From NCBI GenBank assembly GCA_030584185.1, contig CP129495.1, forward strand, positions 1,533,469-1,597,468: 64,000 nt of DNA, written 5' to 3'. The notes beneath the pieces were generated by a model, which saw only the letters and a list, made by a program, of their open reading frames with translations, did not search any database and was not told where the DNA came from. The translations under genes were made by a program, and so were the position numbers. The DNA is from Acidimicrobiia bacterium (GTDB taxonomy: Bacteria > Actinomycetota > Acidimicrobiia > Spongiisociales > UBA11373). Shown one piece after another: positions 23,398 to 30,516 of this stretch; position 1 is the stretch's first letter, and every line of letters begins with the position of its first letter.

Positions 23398-24480
23398 TCA
23401 GTTGCGGTCGTCGCCGTCGCGGCGGAACAGCCGCAGGTTGCCGATCTCGGAGATGCGCTCCTCGGCGAGGTCGACGGCGGCCCGGTGCGGGGTCACACCC
23501 CTCTCCCGGGAGTTCTCCAGGATCCGCAGCGTGTTGTCGAAGATCTTGTCGATGCGGGCCGCCGCCTTGTCCACCGTGTAACCGCGCAGCTCCTCGCTCA
23601 CGTTGATCAGACCGCCGGCGTTCACCACGAAGTCGGGGGCGTAGAGGATGTCGCGCTCGGCCAGCCGGTCGGCGTCTTCGGGTTCGGTCAGCTGATTGTT
23701 GGCGGAGCCGACGATCGCCTGGCACCTGAGACGGGGAATGGTCTCGGCGTTGAATGCGCCGCCCAACGAGCACGGTGAGAAGACGTCGCATTCGACGTCG
23801 AAGATCTGGTCGGGCTCGACCACGGTCACCGATGGGAAGCGCCGCCTGATCGCCTCGACGGCAGGGGGATACACGTCGGCGACCGTGACCCGGCCTCCCT
23901 GCTCCACGAATCGGCGCACCAGGTCCGATCCGACCTTTCCGACCCCGAGCACCGCCATGTGACGACCGGTGATCTCCTCCCTATCGAGAAAGCGCAACAC
24001 CGCTCGAACCGCCGCCATGAGCCCGCGGGCCGTGGCCGGGGACGGGTCGCCCGATCCCCCCTCCTCGACCGGAGTGCCCACCACCCACCTGGTCTCGCGT
24101 CGGATGAGTTCCATGTCGGAGGCGTCGGTGCCCACGTCCTCGGCGGTGATGTAACGGCCCCGCAGCGAGTCGACCACGCGCCCGTAGGCGCGCCACAAGC
24201 GTTCCGACTTGATCTTGCGCGGGTCTCCGATGATCACCGACTTGCCCCCGCCCAGGTCGAGACCAGCGGCGGCAGCCTTGAGGGTCATCGCACCCGACAG
24301 CCGCAGGACGTCGTCGAGGGCGTCGGCTTCGGATCCGTAGGGAAAGAAACGGGTCCCGCCGAGGGCGGGACCCAGTGCCGTGGAGTGGATGGCGATGATC
24401 GCCTTGAGGCCCGATACGGGATCGGATCCGAAGACGACCTCCTCGTGACCGCGATCACCGAGAGCATCGAACACACCCAA
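23398..24480 (-). CDS. Leucine (Leu/Val/Phe) dehydrogenase (360 aa)
   Basis: Glu/Leu/Phe/Val dehydrogenase family. GLKAIIAIHSTALGPALGGT near the N-terminus and the two active-site lysines in MTLKAAAAGL and GGGKSVI match leucine dehydrogenase; the NAD-binding Rossmann motif is VLGVGKVGSDL. It oxidatively deaminates branched-chain amino acids to 2-oxo acids, feeding the E1 gene behind it. Start chosen at TTG 24480 because AGGAAAGGA lies 7 nt before it and the protein then aligns with family N-termini; an in-frame ATG further upstream (24540) would add a poorly conserved extension; GTG 24474 is an alternative. Confidence 0.88.
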   Translation of the reverse strand: MGVFDALGDRGHEEVVFGSDPVSGLKAIIAIHSTALGPALGGTRFFPYGSEADALDDVLRLSGAMTLKAAAAGLDLGGGKSVIIGDPRKIKSERLWRAYGRVVDSLRGRYITAEDVGTDASDMELIRRETRWVVGTPVEEGGSGDPSPATARGLMAAVRAVLRFLDREEITGRHMAVLGVGKVGSDLVRRFVEQGGRVTVADVYPPAVEAIRRRFPSVTVVEPDQIFDVECDVFSPCSLGGAFNAETIPRLRCQAIVGSANNQLTEPEDADRLAERDILYAPDFVVNAGGLINVSEELRGYTVDKAAARIDKIFDNTLRILENSRERGVTPHRAAVDLAEERISEIGNLRLFRRDGDDRN

Positions 24481-24514
24481 GGCCGGTTCCTTTCCTGACG
24501 AGGACGACTCCGAG

Positions 24515-24520
24515 TCTATA
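24515..24520 (-). promoter_or_regulatory. -10 box of the leucine dehydrogenase operon
   Basis: TATAGA on the minus strand about 34 nt before TTG 24480. This transcript would have a short leader with its own ribosome binding site, unlike most promoters here. No good -35 is seen. Confidence 0.4.
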
Positions 24521-24566
24521 CCCGGGGTCGCCGGTGGCACCCGGGGAGATGGTCACCGGCGTTGGG

Positions 24567-24572
24567 TACGAT
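24567..24572 (+). promoter_or_regulatory. -10 box for the 24579 gene
   Basis: TACGAT, 6 nt before ATG 24579; it decides this start over ATGs further upstream (leaderless spacing). Confidence 0.5.
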
Positions 24573-24578
24573 GAGCGG

Positions 24579-25352
24579 ATGGCGGTCGCCTCGTACCTCC
24601 GCGTCTATCTGCCGGCCGAAAGGGTCGAGGACCTGCTCGAGCACGTGGCCGAGGGGAAGCGGGTCGCTCCGGTGCTCACCCGCGGCGAGTTCGGTTTGTG
24701 GTCGGAATCGTCTCGTGACGACGCCTTCGTGATCGAGTTCGAGGGTCGCCGGTACGTGTGCCCCCGACATGCCCGCCTCCGCATGCTCGAAGGCCTGCTC
24801 GCATTCCGCAACGCCTACGGCGGATCGCCGGTCGAAACCCTGGTGCCGGAGGGCACGGCGGCCCGTGCCGCCGACGAGCTGGAGCACATCCGGCATCGGC
24901 TCCCCGGTGTGCGCAGTCAGATCCTCACCAGCCCGTTCTACGTGCCGCTTCGTTGGTTCGCCGCCTTCGACCCGGGTGAGCGCATGTTGGTCCAGGAGGA
25001 CGGCGAGGTGGTCTCGATCCTGCATCGCACCCTTGTGCGGCGAGCGTCACGCCGCCTGCGACGGGTGGCCGAGGTCCTCGAGGCGGTGGGTTTCGAGGAT
25101 CCGGTCGTCGAGCAGATCGAAGATCTTGCCCGCTGGGTGGGCGCATTCCCCGGCGAGGCCGTGCTCGAGCTGGACTACGGGAGCGTCGCGATGCTGTTCA
25201 CGGCAGCCGAGCTGGCGGTGGACGAGACGGCGGCAGAGGTGGCAGCCTCCATAGACGCCCTCGAGGAAGACGACTTCGAACAGGCGGGCGAGCGCTACGC
25301 CGTCGCCGCTTCTCGCTGGGCCCATGCCCAGTCGTTGGGACATGTCAACTGA
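24579..25352 (+). CDS. Conserved actinobacterial protein of unknown function (257 aa)
   Basis: Soluble, acidic protein starting MAVASYLRVYLPAERV. It contains a segment rich in Arg and His (RRYVCPRHARLRMLEGLLAF), a central 'RSQILTSPFYVPLRWFAAF' stretch and an acidic C-terminal third. No signal peptide or membrane helix is seen. I recognise the overall style as a conserved actinobacterial hypothetical but cannot assign a function. The start is supported by the adjacent TACGAT box. It overlaps the next gene by 11 nt and is divergent from the leucine dehydrogenase operon. Confidence 0.75.
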   Translation: MAVASYLRVYLPAERVEDLLEHVAEGKRVAPVLTRGEFGLWSESSRDDAFVIEFEGRRYVCPRHARLRMLEGLLAFRNAYGGSPVETLVPEGTAARAADELEHIRHRLPGVRSQILTSPFYVPLRWFAAFDPGERMLVQEDGEVVSILHRTLVRRASRRLRRVAEVLEAVGFEDPVVEQIEDLARWVGAFPGEAVLELDYGSVAMLFTAAELAVDETAAEVAASIDALEEDDFEQAGERYAVAASRWAHAQSLGHVN

Positions 25353-25674
25353 CGGCTACGTCGATCCGGTGGAGCGGCAGATCCGGGCTGCCATCGAGCG
25401 GGGGGATTTCGACCACCTGCCTGGAGCCGGCAAGCCGATCCCCGATCTGGCCCGGGAGTACGAGCCCGGATGGTGGGCCAAGCGCTTCCTGGAGAGGGTG
25501 AAGGTCGAAGACGCCGCCCGCGACCTGCGGGCGCTGATCCGCAGCGAGATGCCGAAGCTGCGGGTGATGCAGGACCGGGAGGCGGCCATGCAACGCATCG
25601 CCGAGATCAACGAGATGGTGGACGAGGTCAATGCCCGGCTTCCCGAGGGCGAGAAGGTCGGCCGGGTCGAGTGA
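25342..25674 (+). CDS. DnaJC28-like DUF1992 protein (110 aa)
   Basis: Small protein with the DUF1992/DnaJ homologue subfamily C member 28 signature: VDPVERQIRAAIERGDFDHL followed by PGAGKPIPDL and EPGWWAKRFLER, then a helical tail. The family motif 'G.FD.LPG.GKPL' is clear. Function is unknown; in other organisms the domain accompanies J-domains. ATG 25342 overlaps the end of the preceding gene, so the two are probably translationally coupled; an ATG 18 nt upstream is possible. Confidence 0.85.
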   Translation: MSTDGYVDPVERQIRAAIERGDFDHLPGAGKPIPDLAREYEPGWWAKRFLERVKVEDAARDLRALIRSEMPKLRVMQDREAAMQRIAEINEMVDEVNARLPEGEKVGRVE

Positions 25675-25695
25675 TCGAGTCTGTGGCCACCGGCG

Positions 25696-25768
25696 TGGTC
25701 AGGGCCAGGATCGAACTGGCGACCTCCGGTTTTTCAGACCGGCGCTCTCCCAACTGAGCTACCTGACC
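25696..25768 (-). tRNA. tRNA-Phe (GAA)
   Basis: Cloverleaf on the minus strand: acceptor GGTCAGG pairs with CCTGACC, discriminator A; anticodon stem CCGGT/ACCGG with loop CTGAAAA gives anticodon GAA; T-arm has GTTCGATC. CCA is not encoded. Third in a Glu-Asp-Phe cluster. Confidence 0.95.
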
Positions 25769-25772
25769 GTGG

Positions 25773-25847
25773 CGGGGACGACGGGATTTGAACCCGCGAC
25801 CTCCGGCTTGACAGGCCGGCGTGAACTCCAGGCTTCACCACGCCCCC
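25773..25847 (-). tRNA. tRNA-Asp (GTC)
   Basis: Acceptor GGGGGCG pairs with CGTCCCC (one G-T pair); anticodon stem CCGGC/GCCGG with loop CTGTCAA gives GTC; T-loop GTTCAAATC. It lies 4 nt upstream (5') of tRNA-Phe on the transcript. Confidence 0.95.
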
Positions 25848-25850
25848 AAG

Positions 25851-25923
25851 TGCCCCCAACGGGATTCGAACCCGTGTTTCCGGCTTGAAAGGCCGGCGTC
25901 CTGGGCCGCTGGACGATGGGGGC
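25851..25923 (-). tRNA. tRNA-Glu (TTC)
   Basis: Acceptor GCCCCCA pairs with TGGGGGC, discriminator A; anticodon stem CCGGC/GCCGG with loop CTTTCAA gives TTC; T-loop GTTCGAATC. First tRNA of the minus-strand Glu-Asp-Phe cluster, a common actinobacterial order. Confidence 0.95.
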
Positions 25924-25976
25924 TGGCCCCGGGCGAGGATACCTGGCCCTCCGTCGTCCGGCCCGAAGGCCCGGCG

Positions 25977-25982
25977 AGTATA
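25977..25982 (-). promoter_or_regulatory. Probable -10 box of the tRNA Glu-Asp-Phe cluster
   Basis: TATACT within an AT-rich island (gtatatact) in otherwise GC-rich DNA, 53 nt before tRNA-Glu. A TTCACC 15 nt upstream is a weak -35. Confidence 0.4.
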
Positions 25983-26007
25983 TACGTCGCCAGGCCCGGT
26001 GAAGGCG

Positions 26008-26034
26008 GAGGGCGGCCCCCAAGGGGCCGCCCTC
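26008..26034 (-). terminator. Terminator of the 26.1-26.4 kb gene
   Basis: Perfect 12-bp stem (gagggcggcccc / ggggccgccctc) with a 3-nt loop, 26 nt downstream of the membrane-protein stop and upstream of the tRNA promoter. Being symmetric it could act in both directions. Confidence 0.75.
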
Positions 26035-26060
26035 TCGCGACACATTGCTTCGGTTTCGCC

Positions 26061-26431
26061 TCAGGCGGTCTTGCGTCCCATGAGGAGGCCGACCAGCCCT
26101 GCGATCGCCCCGGCGATCATGATCCACATGCCGATGCCCATCGAGACACCCTCGGTCCCCATGATGTCGAAGAAGTTGAGCAGTGCCACGCCGGCACCGA
26201 TGAGCAACCCCAGCCAGCCCACCCAGATGGGGAGTGACTTGCCGGAGAACGTCATGTAGCCGGCGGCGGCGAGCACAACGCCTCCGATGAGTGTGAACCA
26301 ACCGTCGCCACCGTCCATGCCCGAGACGCTGAGGCCCAGCCCAGCGAGTCGGTGGCCCATGACAGGAACGAACCGATTGCCAGGGCGGCACCCCCGATGA
26401 TCGTGAGGCCGGCAGCCTGCTTGCTGTCCAT
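26061..26431 (-). pseudogene. Frameshifted small membrane protein gene
   Basis: The ATG at 26431 has an aaggggaag ribosome binding site and opens MDSKQAAGLTIIGGAALAIG then SFLSWAT, a first membrane helix. That frame then drifts into non-membrane sequence, while the next frame continues with GLGLSVSGMDGGDGWFTLIG and three more helices to GLLMGRKTA. The join must lie around 26320-26350. The span is 371 nt, so a single missing base would explain it. Together the halves make a plausible 4-TM protein of about 123 aa with an SVSGMDGGDG-type loop. This may be a real mutation, an assembly error, or recoding; a shorter independent ORF (ATG 26360) is the alternative. Function unknown. Confidence 0.65.
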
Positions 26432-26551
26432 AGAAGTCTTCCCCTTCCTAGGTGTCGGACTTGGACATGCTACCGACCTCATAGGGGCGGCGCGGTAGGA
26501 CCTCGAAGTGGCCTTGCTCGCCTCCAGCCGGACTCGCCAGAGGGTCGACGG

Positions 26552-27274
26552 TCAGGGGCCGATCACCGGTCCGGTCGGCTCGAAGTCCTCGTCGGTGGGG
26601 GTGGCGTACTCGAGGAGCTCCATCACCCGGGTCGTGCCGCCTCCCGACAGGCTGGTCTCCATGAGCAAGGTGAACCCGAGTTGGTCGTCGATGCACTGGC
26701 GGTAGGTCTCGGTGGTGCCGGGCGGCGTGTACTGCCAGCAGATTCCGGTTCGTCCGGCGATGGTTCCGTCCATCGCCACAAGTGAGGAGCCGGGGACGTC
26801 GTTGCCGGTCGACAAGAGGAGGAAGGAGGCGGCGAACGGCCCCAACAGCCCCTGGATCAGCGCATCGGCGGTCACTCCCGCGAGGACGATGCATTGACCG
26901 TCCTCACACATCATCGTCTCCTCACCGTTGGAGATGATCTTCGCCTCCCCGGTGATGATGGAGCTTCGGATGGGGTCGGATGTGGGGTCTTGGGCCATGA
27001 CCACCGTCTCGGGGTCCTCGTCCTGATCACCCATCAGGTAGGTGAGTCTCAGCGGCGTGGAGGCGTACACGTCGAGCAGCGCCTGGATGTCGCCGCCAAC
27101 CGTTCCAGAGCCGCCTGCCGCCGTGGTGTCGGTCGCGCCGCCTGCCGCCGTGGTGGCGGTGCCGCTGTCTGCGGCCGTCGTAGCCGCCCCGGCGCCGGTC
27201 GTGGTGGTGGCGTCGTCGTCTCCGCAAGCGGCGACGACGAGGACTAGGGCGAGGGCGATCGAGAAGCGGCGCAT
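26552..27274 (-). CDS. Secreted lipoprotein of unknown function (240 aa)
   Basis: Type II signal peptide: MRRFSIALALVLVVAAC with lipobox VAAC, Cys17 to be lipidated. A 40-residue linker rich in Thr, Ala and Gly follows, then a domain of about 185 residues resembling actinobacterial LppX/LprG-like or 'hypothetical lipoprotein' folds only in general style; its paired cysteines (MCEDGQC, ICWQY, QCID) may form disulfides. A ggagtg ribosome binding site precedes the ATG. The Thr linker resembles the one in the AMIN-like protein at 6 kb. Confidence 0.75.
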   Translation of the reverse strand: MRRFSIALALVLVVAACGDDDATTTTGAGAATTAADSGTATTAAGGATDTTAAGGSGTVGGDIQALLDVYASTPLRLTYLMGDQDEDPETVVMAQDPTSDPIRSSIITGEAKIISNGEETMMCEDGQCIVLAGVTADALIQGLLGPFAASFLLLSTGNDVPGSSLVAMDGTIAGRTGICWQYTPPGTTETYRQCIDDQLGFTLLMETSLSGGGTTRVMELLEYATPTDEDFEPTGPVIGP

Positions 27275-27434
27275 GAGTTCACTCCGTTGGTCGTCGGCGA
27301 CAGCCGAGCGTAACCCAAGGCCCGGGCTGCACCCGCCATTTCCGGCCTCAGGCCCGCCGGGTACCTGATGCGCTCGGCGTGTCCGGAGTGTGGCACTGGT
27401 TACGCTGCTGCTCCTGGCCGTCTTGGGCGACGCC

Positions 27435-27511
27435 GGGCCGGTAGCTCAACCAGGCAGAGCAGCGGGCTTTTAACCCGAAGGTTGTGGGTTCGATTCCCAC
27501 CCGGCCCACCA
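27435..27511 (+). tRNA. tRNA-Lys (TTT), CCA encoded
   Basis: Acceptor GGGCCGG pairs with CCGGCCC, discriminator A and genomic CCA (27509-27511). Anticodon loop CTTTTAA on a GCGG/CCCG-based stem gives TTT; the outer stem pair is G-A. T-arm GTGGGTTCGATTCCCAC is perfect. Unlike the other three tRNAs it encodes CCA. A TACGCT box at 27401-27406 may be its -10. Its 3' half is repeated downstream (see the tandem repeat). Confidence 0.93.
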
Positions 27512-27528
27512 GCGGTTTCGCTCCTCTC

Positions 27529-27555
27529 GGCCCGATCCCTGCCCGGGATCGGGCC
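27529..27555 (+). terminator. tRNA-Lys terminator hairpin (copy 1)
   Basis: Perfect 11-bp stem ggcccgatccc / gggatcgggcc with a 5-nt loop, 18 nt after the tRNA CCA. No T-run. Confidence 0.65.
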
Positions 27556-27696
27556 TCGTCACAGGTGTCGTCATCGAGGGTTGCGTCCCGGCGTTTGGTG
27601 TTCGGGTCGCCGCTTGGGGTCGTTGTGGGGGGCTGTGGCGGGGCGATAGAAGACGGTTCGATTCCCACCCGGCCCACCAGCGGTTTCGCTCCTCTC

Positions 27697-27723
27697 GGCC
27701 CGATCCCTGCCCGGGATCGGGCC
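27697..27723 (+). terminator. Duplicate of the tRNA-Lys hairpin (copy 2)
   Basis: Identical hairpin 168 bp downstream, carried by the second repeat unit. Confidence 0.55.
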
Positions 27724-27852
27724 TCGTCACAGGTGTCGTCATCGAGGGTTGCGTCCCGGCGTTTGGTGTTCGGGTCGCCGCTTGGGGTCGTTGTGGGGGG
27801 CTGTGGCGGGGCGATAGAAGACGGTTCGATTCCCACCCGGCCCACTTCGTTC

Positions 27853-27871
27853 CTCCCCCCGCAGGGGGGAG
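27853..27871. terminator. C/G-run hairpin between the repeat and the 27937 gene
   Basis: ctcccccc / ggggggag with a gca loop, inside a poly-C/poly-G tract. It could terminate the minus-strand gene ending at 27937 or simply be low-complexity sequence. Confidence 0.35.
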
Positions 27872-27936
27872 TACCCCGGAGGGGGGAGGGGGGCAGACCC
27901 TGACCGACCTTTGTCGCGTGTTGCCACCGCGCTCCG

Positions 27937-28443
27937 TCACACCACCAACCGTGCCACGGCTCGGAGCGACCGCGGCTCCGCCGCCGCCTCCCATGGTCGA
28001 GCCACCACCTGCCAGGCGAGGGCGAGTGCCCATGCTGGCAGCGAGACGTCGGCCCGGACGGTGAGCCGGTTGTACGACCAGGGGGTCCCGGAGATCGTGG
28101 CCACCGGAAAGGCACCGACACGGAGCGACCAACGGCGAGGCCTCGGCTCGCTCACCAGATCGAAGCCGTACCCGGATCCCGAGATCTCCCAACGGCGGCC
28201 CCACCACGACCTCCGCACGATCCTGCCCAGCTCTCGGCCGTCCTCGAGGAACACCACCGTCCCCCAGCCTTCGGGACGCATCTCGACGGGCACTGCGCCG
28301 ATCCGCCCCTGGGACAGGTGGCGGGAAGGGAGGCGAACGAAGGTGCCGATCACCTCTCCTGCGATCAGATCCCAGCGGTTGGAGAGGAACCGGGAGGCGA
28401 ACCGGGCGTCGCCCATGATCATGGGATGCCTGCGCACCGTCAT
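27937..28443 (-). CDS. Hypothetical protein (168 aa)
   Basis: Basic, Trp- and Arg-rich soluble protein (MIMGDARFASRFLSNRWDLI at the start, then RRSWWGRRWEISGSGYGFDL). I recognise no family. No signal peptide. ATG 28443 is preceded by cggagg immediately upstream and a TACATT box 6 nt before the start, so both a leader-dependent and a leaderless reading are possible. The reading frame has the strong third-position GC of its neighbours, which supports it being real. Confidence 0.6.
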   Translation of the reverse strand: MTVRRHPMIMGDARFASRFLSNRWDLIAGEVIGTFVRLPSRHLSQGRIGAVPVEMRPEGWGTVVFLEDGRELGRIVRRSWWGRRWEISGSGYGFDLVSEPRPRRWSLRVGAFPVATISGTPWSYNRLTVRADVSLPAWALALAWQVVARPWEAAAEPRSLRAVARLVV

Positions 28444-28449
28444 CCTCCG

Positions 28450-28455
28450 AATGTA
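28450..28455 (-). promoter_or_regulatory. -10 box for the 27937-28443 gene
   Basis: TACATT on the minus strand, 6 nt before the ATG. Confidence 0.45.
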
Positions 28456-28486
28456 GCCAGGTCGGGCCGCCCCGAGAGGCGACGAA

Positions 28487-28945
28487 TCACTCCGCCGGCC
28501 TGCCCGGCGACGTCGGCTGATGAAGCACGTACCAGGCAGCCCATGCCCACACCGCCGCCAGGATCCCCCGGGCGACGGGATGGGGCAGCACCCACACCAT
28601 CGAGTATCCGAAGGCCAGGCTCATCGCCGCCACCGCCACGACCTTGGTGCGAAGCGGGATCCCCCGGCCGTCGTAGAAATCGGAGATGAAGCGGCCGAAG
28701 CGGCGGTGGTTCACCAGCCAGGAGTGGACCCGGTTCGAGGACCGGGCCAGGAGGTAGGCGGCGAGAAGCAGTGGCCCCGTGGTGGGGATCAAGGGAAGGA
28801 ACGCCCCGGCGACCCCGATGCCCAGGAACCCGACCCCCAGTACGAAGTACACCGGTCGCAGCCATCTACGGATCTCGGCCTCGTGTCCCTTCACGACGGC
28901 CGAGGGTATCGGCGCCTTTTTCGACGGGGATTCGGCATAAGCCAC
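28487..28945 (-). CDS. DUF454/YbaN-family membrane protein (152 aa)
   Basis: Matches the YbaN pattern: 'GAFLPLIPTTGPLLLAAYLL' followed by ARSSNRVHSWLVNHRRFG and a short RGIPLRTK loop, with about four hydrophobic segments (37-53, 55-72, 108-122, 126-142). Cell-membrane protein of unknown role. The GTG start at 28945 abuts the stop of the upstream YczE-like gene (TGAGTG), so it is translationally coupled to it. Confidence 0.85.
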   Translation of the reverse strand: MAYAESPSKKAPIPSAVVKGHEAEIRRWLRPVYFVLGVGFLGIGVAGAFLPLIPTTGPLLLAAYLLARSSNRVHSWLVNHRRFGRFISDFYDGRGIPLRTKVVAVAAMSLAFGYSMVWVLPHPVARGILAAVWAWAAWYVLHQPTSPGRPAE

Positions 28946-29560
28946 TCAGGCGGCTTCGGGCAGAGGCTCCATCGAGAGTCGGACCAGGAAGAACTGGACC
29001 ACTGGCCCCACGCCCAGGCTGAAGAGGACGGTTCCCACACCGACGGTGCCGCCGAGGAGCCACCCGGCGGCGAGGACGGTCACCTCGATGAATGTGCGTA
29101 CCACTCCCACGGACACTCCCCGCCGGGCCAGGCCGGTCATGAGACCGTCGCGGGGACCCGGTCCCATTCCGGCCCCTATGTAGAAGCCGGAGCCGGACCC
29201 GATCAGCAGCAGGCCCGCCACCAGGAACCCCCAACGCAGGACCATCGCCTCCGGCTGCCGCAACCAGAGCAGGGTGAGGTCGATGGCCACTCCTATCAGG
29301 ACGGCATTGAGCAAAGTGCCCACGCCGACGCGTTCGCGCAGCGGGATCCACAACAGCAGGACCAGGAGCCCGGTGATGATCCCGACGGTTCCCAGCGGAA
29401 TCGGGACATGGCGTGAGATCCCCTGGTGGAGCACCTCCCACGGCGGCAGGCCCAGCCCTGAGGCGACCATCAGGGCCAGACCCAGGCCGAACTCGACGAG
29501 ACCGAGAAACAGGCGCGGAAGGCGCCGGGCGAGTTCGTGTCGATCGGGGAACGGAAGCAC
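28946..29560 (-). CDS. YczE/YitT-type integral membrane protein (204 aa)
   Basis: Five to six hydrophobic helices with the YczE-family features: GLVEFGLGLALMVASGLGLP followed by PWEVLHQGIS near residue 42, and the 'GFYIGAGMGPGPRDGLMTGL' repeat near residue 125. Function is unclear in the family (some members are linked to uptake or lipopeptide control). GTG start at 29560 with a TAGCAT box 6 nt upstream. It is divergent from the exonuclease gene. Confidence 0.82.
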   Translation of the reverse strand: MLPFPDRHELARRLPRLFLGLVEFGLGLALMVASGLGLPPWEVLHQGISRHVPIPLGTVGIITGLLVLLLWIPLRERVGVGTLLNAVLIGVAIDLTLLWLRQPEAMVLRWGFLVAGLLLIGSGSGFYIGAGMGPGPRDGLMTGLARRGVSVGVVRTFIEVTVLAAGWLLGGTVGVGTVLFSLGVGPVVQFFLVRLSMEPLPEAA

Positions 29561-29566
29561 GGGTGG

Positions 29567-29572
29567 ATGCTA
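29567..29572 (-). promoter_or_regulatory. -10 box for the YczE-like operon
   Basis: TAGCAT on the minus strand, 6 nt before GTG 29560; leaderless spacing. Confidence 0.45.
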
Positions 29573-29610
29573 CGACGACACTCGCCGGACCCCGCCCGAC
29601 GCCGACGGCG

Positions 29611-29616
29611 TACGCT
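29611..29616 (+). promoter_or_regulatory. -10 box for the 5'-3' exonuclease gene
   Basis: TACGCT, 6 nt before GTG 29623; supports that start over the longer upstream frame. Confidence 0.5.
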
Positions 29617-29622
29617 TCCCGG

Positions 29623-30489
29623 GTGCGACTGCACCTGATCGACGGCACATACGAGCTGTTCCGCTCCCACTTCGGAGCGCCGTCCCGCACCTCACCCACC
29701 GGCCAGCAGGTGGCCGCCGTCCACGGGATCATGTCCAGCACACTCGCCCTGATCGATGGCGGAGCGACCCACCTCGCGGCCGCCTTCGACACGGTGGTCC
29801 GGTCCTTTCGCAACGACCTCTATCCCGGTTACAAGACCGAGTCGGGCGTCCCGGAGGAACTGCTCGCCCAGTTCCCCCTGGCCGAGGAGGGGCTCGAGGC
29901 CATGGGCGTGGTGGTGTGGCGGATGGAGGAGTACGAGGCCGACGACGCCATCGCCACCGCGGTTCGTCTCTTCGGTGACGCCTTCGAACAGGTGGTGATG
30001 ATGTCGCCCGACAAGGACCTGACCCAGTGCGTCGTCGGATCGCGGGTGGTCTCGTTCGACCGGCGCCGGGGCGCCTTCGTCGACGAGGCGGGCGTGATCG
30101 AGAAGTTCGGGGTGCCTCCCGGATCCATTCCCGACTACCTGGGCCTGGTGGGCGACGCCTCGGACGGGTTTCCCGGCGTGCCCGGCTGGGGTGCCAAGTC
30201 GGCCGCCGCGGTCCTCTCCCGATACCGGCACATCGAGCAGATCCCGCTCGAACCCGAGCGCTGGGAGGTCGAGGTGCGGGGGGCGCAGCGGCTCGCCGCG
30301 GCGCTACGCGCCAACCTGGCCGATGCCCTCGTCTTCAGGTTTCTCGCCCGCCTGCGCGACGACGTGCCCCTCGACACCACCCTCACCGACCTCGAGTGGC
30401 AGGGGGTGCCGCGATCAGCCTTCCTCGCCTTCTGCGAGCGGATGGGGTTCGAGTCGCTCGCTGGGAGGCCGCAGCGATGGCTCGACTGA
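29623..30489 (+). CDS. 5'-3' exonuclease / flap-endonuclease-like protein (288 aa)
   Basis: Stand-alone relative of the DNA polymerase I 5' nuclease domain. Metal-binding features: LIDGTYELFRSHFG (Asp near 6), a YPGYKTESG helical arch segment, 'EEYEADDAIATAV' (acidic cluster near 105-110), MMSPDKDLTQCV, and the H3TH region GLVGDASDGFPGVPGWGAKS near 170-190. It removes 5' flaps or RNA primers in replication and repair. GTG 29623 chosen from the adjacent TACGCT box and the family N-terminus; the long upstream extension is out of pattern. Confidence 0.85.
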   Translation: MRLHLIDGTYELFRSHFGAPSRTSPTGQQVAAVHGIMSSTLALIDGGATHLAAAFDTVVRSFRNDLYPGYKTESGVPEELLAQFPLAEEGLEAMGVVVWRMEEYEADDAIATAVRLFGDAFEQVVMMSPDKDLTQCVVGSRVVSFDRRRGAFVDEAGVIEKFGVPPGSIPDYLGLVGDASDGFPGVPGWGAKSAAAVLSRYRHIEQIPLEPERWEVEVRGAQRLAAALRANLADALVFRFLARLRDDVPLDTTLTDLEWQGVPRSAFLAFCERMGFESLAGRPQRWLD

Positions 30490-30503
30490 ACCTTTCGACG
30501 GTC

Positions 30504-30509
30504 TAGGGT
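30504..30509 (+). promoter_or_regulatory. -10 box for the LLM oxidoreductase
   Basis: TAGGGT, 7 nt before ATG 30517. Confidence 0.4.
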
Positions 30510-30516
30510 CGAGGCC

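Larger units (their letters stand above)
27487..27845 (+). repeat. 168-bp exact tandem repeat containing the tRNA-Lys 3' end
   Basis: Unit 1 is 27487-27654, unit 2 is 27655-27822, and a third partial copy (27823-27845, 23 bp) closes the array. By eye the two full units are identical. Each unit begins with the T-loop and 3' acceptor strand of tRNA-Lys and includes the downstream hairpin. No gene is recognised; the repeated frame stays open only because 168 is divisible by three. This occupies most of the 27512-27936 gene-free stretch. Confidence 0.95.

Noticed and set aside
27487-27845. CRISPR array or extra tRNA genes in the tandem repeat
   Set aside because: The units are 168 bp with no alternating repeat/spacer, and the second and third tRNA copies hold only the 3' arm.
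27484-27903. Repetitive 139-aa frame over the 168-bp repeat
   Set aside because: The repeat length is a multiple of three so the frame stays open by chance; it begins inside a tRNA gene and has no ribosome binding site.
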